A stretch of 64,000 bases of DNA from the NCBI GenBank assembly GCA_015179125.1, contig WHVA01000060.1, positions 186,001-250,000 of the forward strand, in the 5' to 3' direction. A program made the translations under genes and the position numbers. Origin of the DNA: Gautieria morchelliformis (taxonomy: Eukaryota > Basidiomycota > Agaricomycetes > Gomphales > Gomphaceae). Below, piece after piece: positions 45,831-54,889 of the stretch (its first letter is position 1; the number at the start of each line of letters is the position of its first letter). Under the pieces are notes generated by a model that saw only the letters and a program-made list of their open reading frames with translations, was not told the origin of the DNA and ran no database searches.

Positions 45831-48800
45831 TCACCCCCTCTCTAGCGTGCTGCGTCCTCGAAGCACGGGACACGAGGGATTGAAATGCCAACGAGCGGAT
45901 CCGGCGAGGGGCACCGGGATGTGTCCTATAGAACTCCCCGAGCTTGTCCGGGGCGGAAACATCTTGCTCCGGGACCCACGAATTCTCTTCGTACCCATAC
46001 CCTTCCCATTTCACGAGGAATTGGAGTCGTCCTCGCACAAACCGGCTGTCCAGGATCCGTTCCACCACATAGTGCTCCTCCCCATCTACAATCTCTGGCA
46101 GAGGTGGCGGATGAGCCTTCCGACCTGGAATTGGGTTCTCAAGCATAGGGAGTAACTTCACCACGTTGAAGACGGGGTGGAGGCGGGACATGGACATCGG
46201 AAGTCGGAGGCGGTATGCATTCCGTCCAACCCTCCGCGTCACTGTGAAGGGCCCAAGGTAGCGGTGGGCAAGCTTCTGTGAAGGGCGTGTGGTGCGGATG
46301 TCACTTGCATCTAGATACACCTTGTCTCCAACTTGGTACTCTGGGGCAGGAACCCGGCGTTGGTTGTAGTACCTCGCCATGTCATCCTTGGCCTTTGCAA
46401 GGGCCGACTTGGCTTCCGAAAGGGTGGAGTCCATGCGGTCTCGGAACTCATTGACCGTCTCGAGTCGGGAGTCAGCCTGGCGTGGTTCGAAGCCCATCCG
46501 CGGGTGTCGTCCGGAGTCGAGCATGAAGGGAGTCTGTTGTGTGGCGGAATGGACATGGTTGTTGTATTGGAATTCCGCCAGCGGAAGTAATTCATCCCAG
46601 TCGTCCTGCCTCTCATTGACAAAGAGGCAGAGATATTGCTCCAACTCCTGATTGACCCGTTCCGTCTGTCCGTCACCCTGCGGATGGTACGCCGTGGTGG
46701 TAGCTAGCTTTATGCCGAGCAGGCGGTAGAGCTCCCGAGTCAGTTCCGCGACAAACTGCGGACCTCGGTCGGAAACAACTTGCTTCGGGAGCCCATGCAA
46801 CTTCCAGACATGGGCAAGGAACAGGCGGGCCGCTCCGAGGGCTGTGATCGTCGTGTGCGTCGGAATGAAGTGGGACACCTTGCTTACCGAATCCACGACG
46901 TTCATGATCGCGTCGTAGCCATGAGACTCTGGGAGTTCAACAATGAAGTCGACGCTGATGGTGTCCCAGCGGGATTCGGGAATCGGGAGCGGAACAAGTT
47001 CTCCGATGGGTGGATGTCGTTGCGCTTTGGTTCGGAGACAAAGGTCACATGTCTTCACGTACTGTCCAATGTAGCGGGACATCTGAGGCCACCAGTAATT
47101 CCGAGCCACTAACTCCAGCGTCTTCCACCTGCCAGCATGCCCAGCGACCCGTGTGTCATGGTGCTGGGACACGATGCGGCGGCGGAGGTCCGCCCCATCT
47201 GGAACGTAGACCTTGCCTCTGAAGTGGAGCAGCCCATCCCGTTCCGACCATTCCGCTGCCCGTACAGACCGTGAGTGCCCTTTCCGAAGTTCCTCCACTG
47301 CCTTCACCACCGACTCCTCCTTCTCTCCATTCCGATACTGTCTCCGGATGTCCCGGAGCATTTCCGCTTCCGCCCCAACTGCAGTCACTCCTTCTAGGGC
47401 GCGGATTGCAAAGAGACTTGGGCGGAGCAGTGTCATATCCGCATTGTCTCCGCTTCCGCTTCCATGATCCGCACGGCGGGATAGGGCATCGGGCTTGCCC
47501 ATGGTGCGGCCGGGGCGGTGGTGGAGCATGAAGTCAAACCGGGACAGGTGTAGGGACCACCGTGCTTGTCGTCGGTTCAACTTCTTAGACGTGCGGAAAT
47601 ACTCAAGGTTCTTGTGGTCTGTCCAGATCTCAAAAGGGCATAGAGCACCCTCGAGGAAGTGTCGCCACTCCTCCAGCGCTCGGATGATTGCCAGCATCTC
47701 CTTGTCATGGATCTCGTAGTTCCGCTCGACCGGACTGAGACTCTTAGAGAAGAAGGCAATCGGATGCCACCCCCCACCTTCTTCCGATGACTGTTGCGAC
47801 AAGACCGCTCCGGTAGCTGCGTCGGAAGAATCCGCCTCCACTCGGTAAGGGCGAGAGTCGTCGGGAAAGATCAGGACCGGGGCGGAAGTGATCAGCTCTT
47901 TGAGTTTGTCAAAGGAGGCCCGTTCCGGCTCTCCCCACCGCCATCCAACCTCCTTCTTGGTGAGGTCGAAGAGGGCACGGGCGTGGCAGGAGAAGTCCTT
48001 GATGAACCGCCGGTAGAAATTGACAAACCCAATGAAGGACTGGACTTCCTTCTTGTTCCGCGGCACCGGCCAATCCGACACACCGGAAACCTTGACGGGG
48101 TCCATTTCCACCTTTCCTTCCGACACGATCACCCCAAGATACTCTATCCGCGTCCGCTCAAATTCGCACTTTTCCGGCTTGAGACACAGGTTGTACTCCC
48201 GGAGTCGTTCCAGCACTCTCCGCACGACTTCCCGATGTTCGGACATTGTTTTTGTGAAGATGAGGATGTCATCGAGGTAGACGCAGACAACCCCTTCTGC
48301 TATCATGTCACGGAAAATGTCATTCATCATTGTCTGGAACGTGGCAGGACTGTTGGTGAGGCCAAAGAACATGACCTGTGGCTCAAAGAGTCCTCGGTTG
48401 GTGCGGAATGCGGCCTTCCACTCATCTCCCTCCCGGATCCGGACATTATTGAAGCCCCAGCGGACATCCAGCTTGGTGAAGTACTTCGCCCCGCGGAGTT
48501 GTGTGATCAATTCGGAAATGAGCGGAATGGGGTACCGGTTCTTGATCGTGATCGCATTCAAGGCCCGGTAATCCTGCACAAGTCTGAGCGAGCCGTCCTT
48601 CTTCTTGATGAAGAACACCGGAGATGCCATGGGTGACTTGGAGGGGCGGATCCTCCCTGTACGGAGATTTTCCGCAAGGAATGCATCGAGCTCTACCTGC
48701 TCCTTGGGTGACAGCGGGTAGACCTTGCAGTTGGTGGGCTTCGACCCAGGCTCCAACTCGATGGCATGGTCCCACAGTTTCCGCGGAGGCAGGGCATCAA

Positions 48801-49740
48801 ACGACTCCTTGGAGAAGACGTCCTCAAACTCCCGCAGGTACTCCGGAATTTCCGCCTCCACTCTATCATACCTCTTAGAGGCTTCAGCAAGGCGTTGCGA
48901 AATATTTCCGGTGGCGCGGATGTGTTCCGCCTCCGGCGGAAGGTTTACGTACAGCAAGCGCTCCCCTTCCGTCAGAGCGTCTTCCAGGCCGAGTCGGATG
49001 ACGTCGGAATCGGAATTGGAAGGGGGATCCGGGTCAAATTCCGCTTCCGAGTCTTCTTCTGCAAGCAGTGGATGGGGGCCGGAACGACATGTCTGTATGA
49101 GCCGTTCGGTCTTCCGCTGCTCCTGGTGCTCCTTCCGCACTTCCGACCGGCACATGTGACACTTGGCTGGACATCGACTCATCAGTACCTTCCGAGTCTG
49201 CCAATTGATCTCCGGGTTGTGCTCTTGAAGCCAGGTAAACCCAAGGATGATGTCTTGCTTCCCCAGGCTGGTGACAGCGAAGGAAGTGCGTTCCGAGTGT
49301 CCATCGTAGCGGAGAATTGTGTCCACTATCTCCGTGATGGACCCTGCCTCATTGGGGCTTCCATCCACATTGAACACCGGGATTGCACGTTGCAACTTCC
49401 GCGTCGTCAGTCGGTTCCGTTCCACATAGTCCCGGTCCATAAACTGACCAGTGGCCCCACAATCGACAAGGGCGGGTCCGGATTTGACTTCCGCCGTATC
49501 TGTCGTCTGGATCTCTACCTTAATGACTAGTGACTTGGGGCCAGGGGTGGCAGCAACGACATAGCGCTTCGGAAGGCGTCTCTCCCAAGGGCGGATGCGG
49601 GATAGACGGGGTGTCGGATTTGGCTTTTGTGTGACTTTATCCGGTGGGTCTGTATGAAGTGAGGGGAGTCGGGGCTTTTCATTCTCTACTTCAAGACAGG
49701 CAAACCGGTTATATACAGGCAGCAGGGGCACACATCTCAC
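45580..49740 (-). CDS. pol: chromovirus Pol: protease, RT, RNase H, integrase, chromodomain
   Basis: Open for 1,386 codons. Protease active site DCGATG at about residues 93-98; reverse transcriptase with LDVRWGFNNVRI and catalytic YLDD at about 488-491; RNase H with EADSSDAATGAVLS near 634; integrase zinc finger (H...H...C-DLC) near 860-905, then catalytic VDFIVELP (D), DRGPQF (D) and QTERVNQELEQY (E) between about 925 and 1030. The chromodomain EEHYVVERILDSR...LQFLVKWEGYGYEENSWVP lies near 1220-1262. The frame is -1 relative to gag, overlaps it, and lacks an ATG at its start, so a -1 ribosomal frameshift (or reinitiation) is expected. The last ~80 codons run through the polypurine tract into the LTR and give a Ser-rich tail. 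Confidence 0.95.
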   Translation of the reverse strand: MRCVPLLPVYNRFACLEVENEKPRLPSLHTDPPDKVTQKPNPTPRLSRIRPWERRLPKRYVVAATPGPKSLVIKVEIQTTDTAEVKSGPALVDCGATGQFMDRDYVERNRLTTRKLQRAIPVFNVDGSPNEAGSITEIVDTILRYDGHSERTSFAVTSLGKQDIILGFTWLQEHNPEINWQTRKVLMSRCPAKCHMCRSEVRKEHQEQRKTERLIQTCRSGPHPLLAEEDSEAEFDPDPPSNSDSDVIRLGLEDALTEGERLLYVNLPPEAEHIRATGNISQRLAEASKRYDRVEAEIPEYLREFEDVFSKESFDALPPRKLWDHAIELEPGSKPTNCKVYPLSPKEQVELDAFLAENLRTGRIRPSKSPMASPVFFIKKKDGSLRLVQDYRALNAITIKNRYPIPLISELITQLRGAKYFTKLDVRWGFNNVRIREGDEWKAAFRTNRGLFEPQVMFFGLTNSPATFQTMMNDIFRDMIAEGVVCVYLDDILIFTKTMSEHREVVRRVLERLREYNLCLKPEKCEFERTRIEYLGVIVSEGKVEMDPVKVSGVSDWPVPRNKKEVQSFIGFVNFYRRFIKDFSCHARALFDLTKKEVGWRWGEPERASFDKLKELITSAPVLIFPDDSRPYRVEADSSDAATGAVLSQQSSEEGGGWHPIAFFSKSLSPVERNYEIHDKEMLAIIRALEEWRHFLEGALCPFEIWTDHKNLEYFRTSKKLNRRQARWSLHLSRFDFMLHHRPGRTMGKPDALSRRADHGSGSGDNADMTLLRPSLFAIRALEGVTAVGAEAEMLRDIRRQYRNGEKEESVVKAVEELRKGHSRSVRAAEWSERDGLLHFRGKVYVPDGADLRRRIVSQHHDTRVAGHAGRWKTLELVARNYWWPQMSRYIGQYVKTCDLCLRTKAQRHPPIGELVPLPIPESRWDTISVDFIVELPESHGYDAIMNVVDSVSKVSHFIPTHTTITALGAARLFLAHVWKLHGLPKQVVSDRGPQFVAELTRELYRLLGIKLATTTAYHPQGDGQTERVNQELEQYLCLFVNERQDDWDELLPLAEFQYNNHVHSATQQTPFMLDSGRHPRMGFEPRQADSRLETVNEFRDRMDSTLSEAKSALAKAKDDMARYYNQRRVPAPEYQVGDKVYLDASDIRTTRPSQKLAHRYLGPFTVTRRVGRNAYRLRLPMSMSRLHPVFNVVKLLPMLENPIPGRKAHPPPLPEIVDGEEHYVVERILDSRFVRGRLQFLVKWEGYGYEENSWVPEQDVSAPDKLGEFYRTHPGAPRRIRSLAFQSLVSRASRTQHAREGVMSGDTLFSISSSDSISDSASGSDSISASALGNDSASGRTSTRSVRLPSSTPISEFCPRNSVGNQATRVIGDIKGRSRVREVQG
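45831..45843 (-). promoter_or_regulatory. polypurine tract, plus-strand primer site
   Basis: Minus strand AGAGAGGGGGTGA directly precedes the 3' LTR's TGTCAGG. This is the usual position and composition of the primer for second-strand synthesis. Confidence 0.8.
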
Positions 49741-50912
49741 CAGCTGCGCGTCACAAAATCCGACGCATCTTCCGCTTCCGATGCGCCATGTTCCGCATTT
49801 TCGGAAACTCCTTCCGCAGTAGGCACTCCGCTTATGTCCGCAAGTGCGAGGAACTCTGGAAGGAGCTCGAGTTTCTCCTCTGTGGTCATAAGCCGGATGT
49901 CAAATGCTTGGGGGCACTCGCGGGCATAGTGGCCTGGTTGTTGACATCGGAAGCAGGTGATAGTTCCGCGGCCTTTTCCGCGCATGCGGTCAACATCCAT
50001 CGGGGCAGGGCCACTCTTCGAGGGAGGAGGGCTATGGTTCCTAATAGGAGCGGGCGGAGAAAGCGTCGGAAATACTTTCCGCATGGGAATGAATGCGCTT
50101 CCGGATTTTGGCACAGGTGGAGTAGGACGAGTGGAACTGCGCGTCATATTCCGGCTCGTCTCCACGAAGGCCTCATTTGCTTCCCTGTTCCGGGACACCC
50201 TCTGTGCAGCTTGGTACCACCCTTCCGGGTCATCAAAGTCCGGAGCTCCATCCCCAAGCAGCGCAACTTGGTTCTGGAGTGTCGGATCGAGTCCTCGTCG
50301 GAATTTGATGACGATCGTCTTGTCGTCATCATACTCCGCAAGGTCGATGAGCTCCTGGAAGCGATCGATATAGTCATCGACCGGATCCTTGGCCTGGTAC
50401 CAGCTGGTCCCCTCGAGCTTCGTAAGGGCTGTGAGCTGCTCATTTTTTGGGCAGAACTGGTCGGAAAATGTTTTCTCGAAGGCGTCCCAGTCTCGGAAGT
50501 AGTTCCCCTTGCCCTTTGCTTCATGTCGGATCACCTTGTTTGCAAAACGGGATGCGCGGTCCGACTTGAAAAAGGACAATGCCCAGTGAATCCGAGCCTG
50601 GTCGTTCGGAAAGAGGTCTCCGACAATTGCGAAGTAGATGTTGCATGTGTTGAAGAATGCGCGTCCCTTCTCCCGATCTCCGTCAAAGTCCGCCGGAGTT
50701 GCGGGTTTGACCTTTGCTAACTTCGCGGACTTTCTCTCCTCCGCTAGTTCCGCTTTTCCGAAATCCGGATCATCCAACATTTCATTTCCACCACCTTGTG
50801 GAATATCTAACTTAGCCAAAATCGCTTGTAAGGCTGTTTCAATCGCGTCGGTCTTCATCCGGTTCCGCGTCAATTCCTCCTCCATATTCCGAAGACGATC
50901 GTCCGGATCCAT
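49737..50912 (-). CDS. gag: chromovirus Gag
   Basis: From the ATG at 50912 (MDPDDRLRNMEEELTRNR) the frame gives about 391 residues. A retrotransposon-gag capsid region (for example NTCNIYFAIVGDLFPND, WALSFFKSDRASRFANK, LAEYDDDKTIVIKFRRGLD) precedes one zinc knuckle, CFRCQQPGHYARECPQ, near residue 320. The frame is open further upstream into the LTR, but no earlier ATG was chosen because the family N-terminus is variable. The stop TGA at 49737-49739 overlaps the pol frame. Confidence 0.9.
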   Translation of the reverse strand: MDPDDRLRNMEEELTRNRMKTDAIETALQAILAKLDIPQGGGNEMLDDPDFGKAELAEERKSAKLAKVKPATPADFDGDREKGRAFFNTCNIYFAIVGDLFPNDQARIHWALSFFKSDRASRFANKVIRHEAKGKGNYFRDWDAFEKTFSDQFCPKNEQLTALTKLEGTSWYQAKDPVDDYIDRFQELIDLAEYDDDKTIVIKFRRGLDPTLQNQVALLGDGAPDFDDPEGWYQAAQRVSRNREANEAFVETSRNMTRSSTRPTPPVPKSGSAFIPMRKVFPTLSPPAPIRNHSPPPSKSGPAPMDVDRMRGKGRGTITCFRCQQPGHYARECPQAFDIRLMTTEEKLELLPEFLALADISGVPTAEGVSENAEHGASEAEDASDFVTRSW

Positions 50913-51087
50913 GTCAGAAGGAGAAATGTGGGACGGGATTTCCGGGGTTGGGAGCTCGACGTAAGAAGAAGGGCTGTCGTATGCTGTGTGTGCGGAAGAG
51001 GTTGCGATCTCCGAGTCGCTGTCTCCGATTCCGAACGCACCTATGGCGGCTGCGACACGCAGTACGACCGCCGGTCCTCTATGGGAG

Positions 51088-51097
51088 AGACTTTTCT
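51088..51097 (-). promoter_or_regulatory. candidate self-priming primer-binding site
   Basis: Two bases inside the 5' LTR, the minus strand reads AGAAAAGTCT, exactly complementary to AGACTTTTCT in the LTR (51167-51176). In Tf1-type elements the first bases of the mRNA fold back on the PBS instead of a tRNA. I see no obvious tRNA 3'-end complement here. Confidence 0.65.
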
Positions 51098-51099
51098 GC

Positions 51100-51499
51100 T
51101 GTAAGGGCAACCCTGGCTAGTTGTGGAGATCACACTACCACACAACTGACAAGGGGAAATCCAAAGAGAAAAGTCTAAGGACCCCCAATGTCAGCGAGCC
51201 CGTATTATACTACGCTGCGCAGCCAGGGACAACACTTGGCACCCGCCATCAACCCTGCACCTCCCTGACCCTTGATCGACCCTTGATGTCACCTATTACG
51301 CGAGTCGCTTGATTTCCGACACTGTTCCGAGGGCAGAACTCGGAAATTGGAGTGGAACTGGGAAGGCGAACAGACCTGGTGGAAGTTCTGCCAGAAGCGG
51401 AATCATTTCCGAGAGCGGAGGCGGAGATGGAATCGGAACCGGAAGCGGAGTCGGAAATGGAGTCGGAACTGGAAATGGAAAACAGGGTGTCCCCTGACA
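51100..51499 (-). repeat. 5' LTR of the chromovirus, short form (400 bp)
   Basis: Matches the 3' LTR without visible substitutions but lacks the 63-bp stretch. It carries the presumed promoter. Much of it is a TCCGA/TTCCG-rich simple sequence (about 51315-51485). Confidence 0.93.
51203..51209 (-). promoter_or_regulatory. TATA-like box of the chromovirus LTR
   Basis: TATAATA on the minus strand begins 33 bases before AGACTTTTCT, the proposed 5' end of the transcript. That is the expected TATA-to-start spacing. Confidence 0.6.
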
Positions 51500-51737
51500 G
51501 CCCTGCCAGTGGGGCTGTCCACGCACGAGCTGATGCCTATATAGCCAACCGCGGACGTCACGAAGGCGAGATGAGATGGTCAGCGCATGCTGGTAAGACT
51601 CACGTTGATTAGTTGCGTGAAAATCAGAGATTTAAACCGCAATTAAACGCAGTGATTGCGAAAGACCATGGGTCCGCGGGTACTAGTACTATAGTAAGTA
51701 GTATATTGTGACATCCTGATACTTGTTGATAGGCATC
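51500..51737. other. flank of the chromovirus, nothing recognised
   Basis: Begins with the GCCCT target duplication. No gene. Confidence 0.4.
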
Positions 51738-51830
51738 CACTGTAGAAAGAATAAGCGCTATATTTCAGTTCCGCTTGCACTACAGCTAAATTACAGTACC
51801 GACTTGTACTGAAATTTAGTCCTCAAAAAA
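51738..51830 (+). repeat. CACTG-type terminus, family mate of 23890-23979
   Basis: Starts CACTGTAGAAAGAATAAG on the plus strand and shares ~80 bp with the inverted copy at 23979. A further paired TTTTTAGT/ACTAAAAAT-type hairpin follows at 51812-51860. The right end of this element was not found. Confidence 0.6.
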
Positions 51831-52229
51831 CAATTTTATAGAGGACTAAAAATCAGTACTATACAAGTACTGAAAATTAAGTACATGAAACTTTTTTTTC
51901 CAAAGTCAAACTAAGTGCTGCAAGTGAGTCTGCGGTATGATTGCAAGTCACGCTTGTGTAGGAAATGTGATCGCGAGTGGGGGAATAAGTATACTTACAG
52001 TTTTTTTTTCATAAGTCATTTGAGACTCAGCATCTTACTAAGTAGATCCCACGCTGATTGCTTCGGCCTACCAACCACCACCACTATGCTCCCGCGCAAT
52101 TCCTTCGACCACCATGCTCTTCGGGATCATGTTTTCCTATTTCTTCTAATTATTCCAAGTTTTGTGTCTATTCTTCCTTTTGAGTGTAAGGTGAGTTCGA
52201 CTTCGACTTGATGTTTTATCTATATTCCG

Positions 52230-54330
52230 CCCTTCTTTCCCGCCCCATTTCAGCGCCTGTATCCCTGCTCTCCATCTAACCTCTCTACGCGCCAAAAAGA
52301 CACTGATGCCGCACTCCTTCCACAGCCCCAGACTGCTGATGATCATCGAGTTGTATGTCTTCATTCACCGTTCCCGCCGTGTCTCTTTTGGTTTGTCTGA
52401 CTTTCCTTGTAATCCTACCATATTCTCCATCTCCTACTCGTCCCGCTCGCCTCGATACCGTAACCCCGTCAACCCCGTCCCCCCTCCTCTTTAAAGCATG
52501 CGGTGGGACTGGGATCTCTGCCTCATGCACTACACCGAGCACTATAAGGAACACTGCCGCCTGTTCCAAAGGTGCTTTTTACCCAGTGCGACTGCGAGAG
52601 TGGGTTCTGTCCTCCTCTTCTCCATATGACCTCGCATCTGCTCATTATCCCCGGCGACGTTATGCTTGTTAGGTGCTCACCCCTGCGATGATTTGTGCAG
52701 TACCACCACATCCTCCGCCATGAGGCGCACATGCTGGCGAGCGTCCTGTTCGAGAAACCGGACAACTTTGTGCACCAGTTGAAACAGTGAGTTGATGCCT
52801 TTGTTCCTGTGCATTTCTCCCGGCCTCTTCGTTCCCTCTTACCTTTCCGTTGCAGTGCATCCTCTCTCTCACTCCCTCTCCCGGAGAATGAAGTGCTGAC
52901 TCCTATCAGTATGGCCGCCCATGCGATCATGCTTATATGCCACCTCGCCCTCTCTTCCCGCATGTCCCCTTTCTTCCATCTCCCAGATACACGACCGCTA
53001 ACCTTATTGCCCCCACTAACCCCACCCTACAGCCTACGGCCACGAAGTCGCAACCGATGATGACGAGTAGGTCCAGGTTGCTGAGGGTGCATCTCAGCCC
53101 CGCATCGGTAGCCTTGCAACCCCGCCGTACCATGAGTATCACAATTTACATACACTTACTTTGCTCATTGCATACTTTCACATGCCCCTTCCGCAGCAAT
53201 TGTTCGTTAGGTGAGACTAAAAACCATTCCATCTTAGGCCTTAAACAATACCGTAAGTTGGACGTGGACCCATGCGCTTGATACAACTTTTTTTTGCCAG
53301 AGGATTGCAAGGATCATATAATGCACTAAGTACCAAGTACAATATCAAGGTCCCATTCGGACGATCATCATTTTTTCACTCTGGTAAGTGAATGGTCAAT
53401 TGCTTCTCATTCCCAAACTCACTGCAATGCCATAGTTGTGCTCAAATCCTATATGCCTTTCTCCTCCATCCATATACAATTCCACCAGGCTATGTCGCAT
53501 GGTGGGCATGGAGTGTTACTTGTATCGTTACTGCTTGCTCATCGGCTACACACAGGATCCAAATGGTGTCCAAAGTGATGCCACAGACGGTACGCGTCAA
53601 CCGCGCCCTCGTTCGCACGGGAAAGTTCAACCCTGAAGGCTTTGAATTGGCCTTGAAAGAGGTGTGTCCCGTGCAGTCCAACTTCATCTCTCATTATTGG
53701 TGATAGGGCACTCACCCTGATATGCAATTGCTCCTACTTGGCGAGCTAGAGCGAGCCCATGAATTGAGTGATTTTGGGCTGCACTCTGCTTCATGCGCTG
53801 TCGTACATCCCTGGCTCACTAATTGCACCTCCATTCTAGCTGATCGCTTCATATCCGTATTCAAATGGATGGTAATGAATTCTTGGGCACACTTTGCACG
53901 TGCTCACACACCCCTAGCGGCGAACAAAACCTTCTCAGATGCGCTCAACCCAGAGTCGTTCCTCATTGATTTTATGCCTGCTCATACGTGCGTTTGATCC
54001 AGTTCCGGTCTATTTGTCTTCTTCTCGTCTTTGTTTCATTTCATCGTCTATATAAAAGGAACAGTGTTACTCCATAATCAGTGGTGCGTGTTCCCTACTG
54101 TACCTTCCCTTAGGCGATGTGGCTTGTCATCGTCTTCTCCCCTCCCACTTATTCCGCTAGCCCCATTGCCATCCTTACGTAGGGCTCTCCTCCACGACCC
54201 GGAGCAGACCCGGTTGCCTTCAAACCAGAACACTTCCTCAACAAAGGGGCGCAAGATCCACCCCTCGCTGCTTTCGGTCTCGGTCTACGGTGCGTTGCGA
54301 GACATCTATCACCCGCTTACTGGTACATCG
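52230..54330 (+). pseudogene. cytochrome P450 monooxygenase, degenerate
   Basis: Scattered exons on the plus strand: WDWDLCLMHYTEHYKEHCRL (from 52498; family pattern W...MxYG..W..HRRLFQ), YHHILRHEAHMLASVLFEKP (about 52700), YGHEVATDDDEY (about 53035; the conserved YG..V...DDPY turn), DPEQ...AFKPEHFLNKGAQD (about 54195) and AAFGLGLRCVA (about 54275). The last should be the heme-binding FGxGxRxCxG, but the spacing is one residue short and the final Gly is missing. Several exons carry stops and the I-helix and ExxR regions were not found. Agaricomycete P450s commonly oxidise sterigmatocystin-like or plant compounds; no substrate is inferred here. Confidence 0.6.
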
Positions 54331-54548
54331 CCTTGATACATTATAATGCAGAATGTGTCTGGGGCGCTTCATGGCAAACGCGGAGCTCGTAATTATGTTC
54401 AACTCTGGCGATACGCATACCCCGAGCTCTCGCTAGGCAATGATGTCTGTACTTAAAAAGTAGTTCTGAATGTACTTTTTATTAGTCCTAAACAAGCTAG
54501 AATTCAGTTCATTTTGAGCTAAAAAAACAGTGCAAAGTGGGACATTTT

Positions 54549-54640
54549 CACTACTAGAAATCAGTTCATGGTCAAAGGGGCCGAGAACGCTTCGGGAGCT
54601 AAAAATCAGTGCTTGAACACTGATTTTTAGCTGGTTTTGT
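54549..54640 (+). repeat. CACTACTAGAAA-type terminus with adjoining hairpin
   Basis: CACTACTAGAAATCAGTTC at 54549 resembles a CACTA-superfamily end. GCTAAAAATCAGTG / CACTGATTTTTAGC forms a hairpin at about 54598-54633. ATCAGT words recur from 54500 to 54670, like subterminal repeats. No mate end found. Confidence 0.45.
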
Positions 54641-54889
54641 ACTGAAACTCAAGTTCCTTTTCATCTGATTTTTAGGTGCCGGCGCATTTTGAGCTCAAAA
54701 TGCGTGATTTTGCTCAATTTCACCGAAGGCAGCCGAACACTTCCAAACTGAAATTCTGTCATGTGACACAGAATTTTTCCTCTGCACCGCTGCCACCGCA
54801 CGACTTCGAAGAAAGCAATGGCGCCAGTACATTCCCGATTGAGACGGGGCACGTCGGAGAGCGCTCCAGAAACACCGAATAGATACGCG

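Larger units (their letters stand above)
45368..51499 (-). mobile_element. complete chromovirus (Ty3/gypsy with chromodomain)
   Basis: The element reads on the minus strand: 5' LTR 51100-51499, gag, pol, polypurine tract, 3' LTR 45368-45830. GCCCT flanks both sides (45363-45367 and 51500-51504). Gag and pol are open throughout and the shared parts of the LTRs appear identical, so this is a recent and possibly active insertion. The chromodomain places it in the chromovirus branch. A candidate self-priming site next to the 5' LTR points to the Tf1/sushi-like group. Confidence 0.95.

Noticed and set aside
47794..48636. 280-codon plus-strand ORF
   Set aside because: Antisense to the reverse transcriptase/RNase H region of pol.
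49644..50720. 358-codon plus-strand ORF
   Set aside because: Antisense shadow of the chromovirus gag, caused by its codon bias; no motifs.
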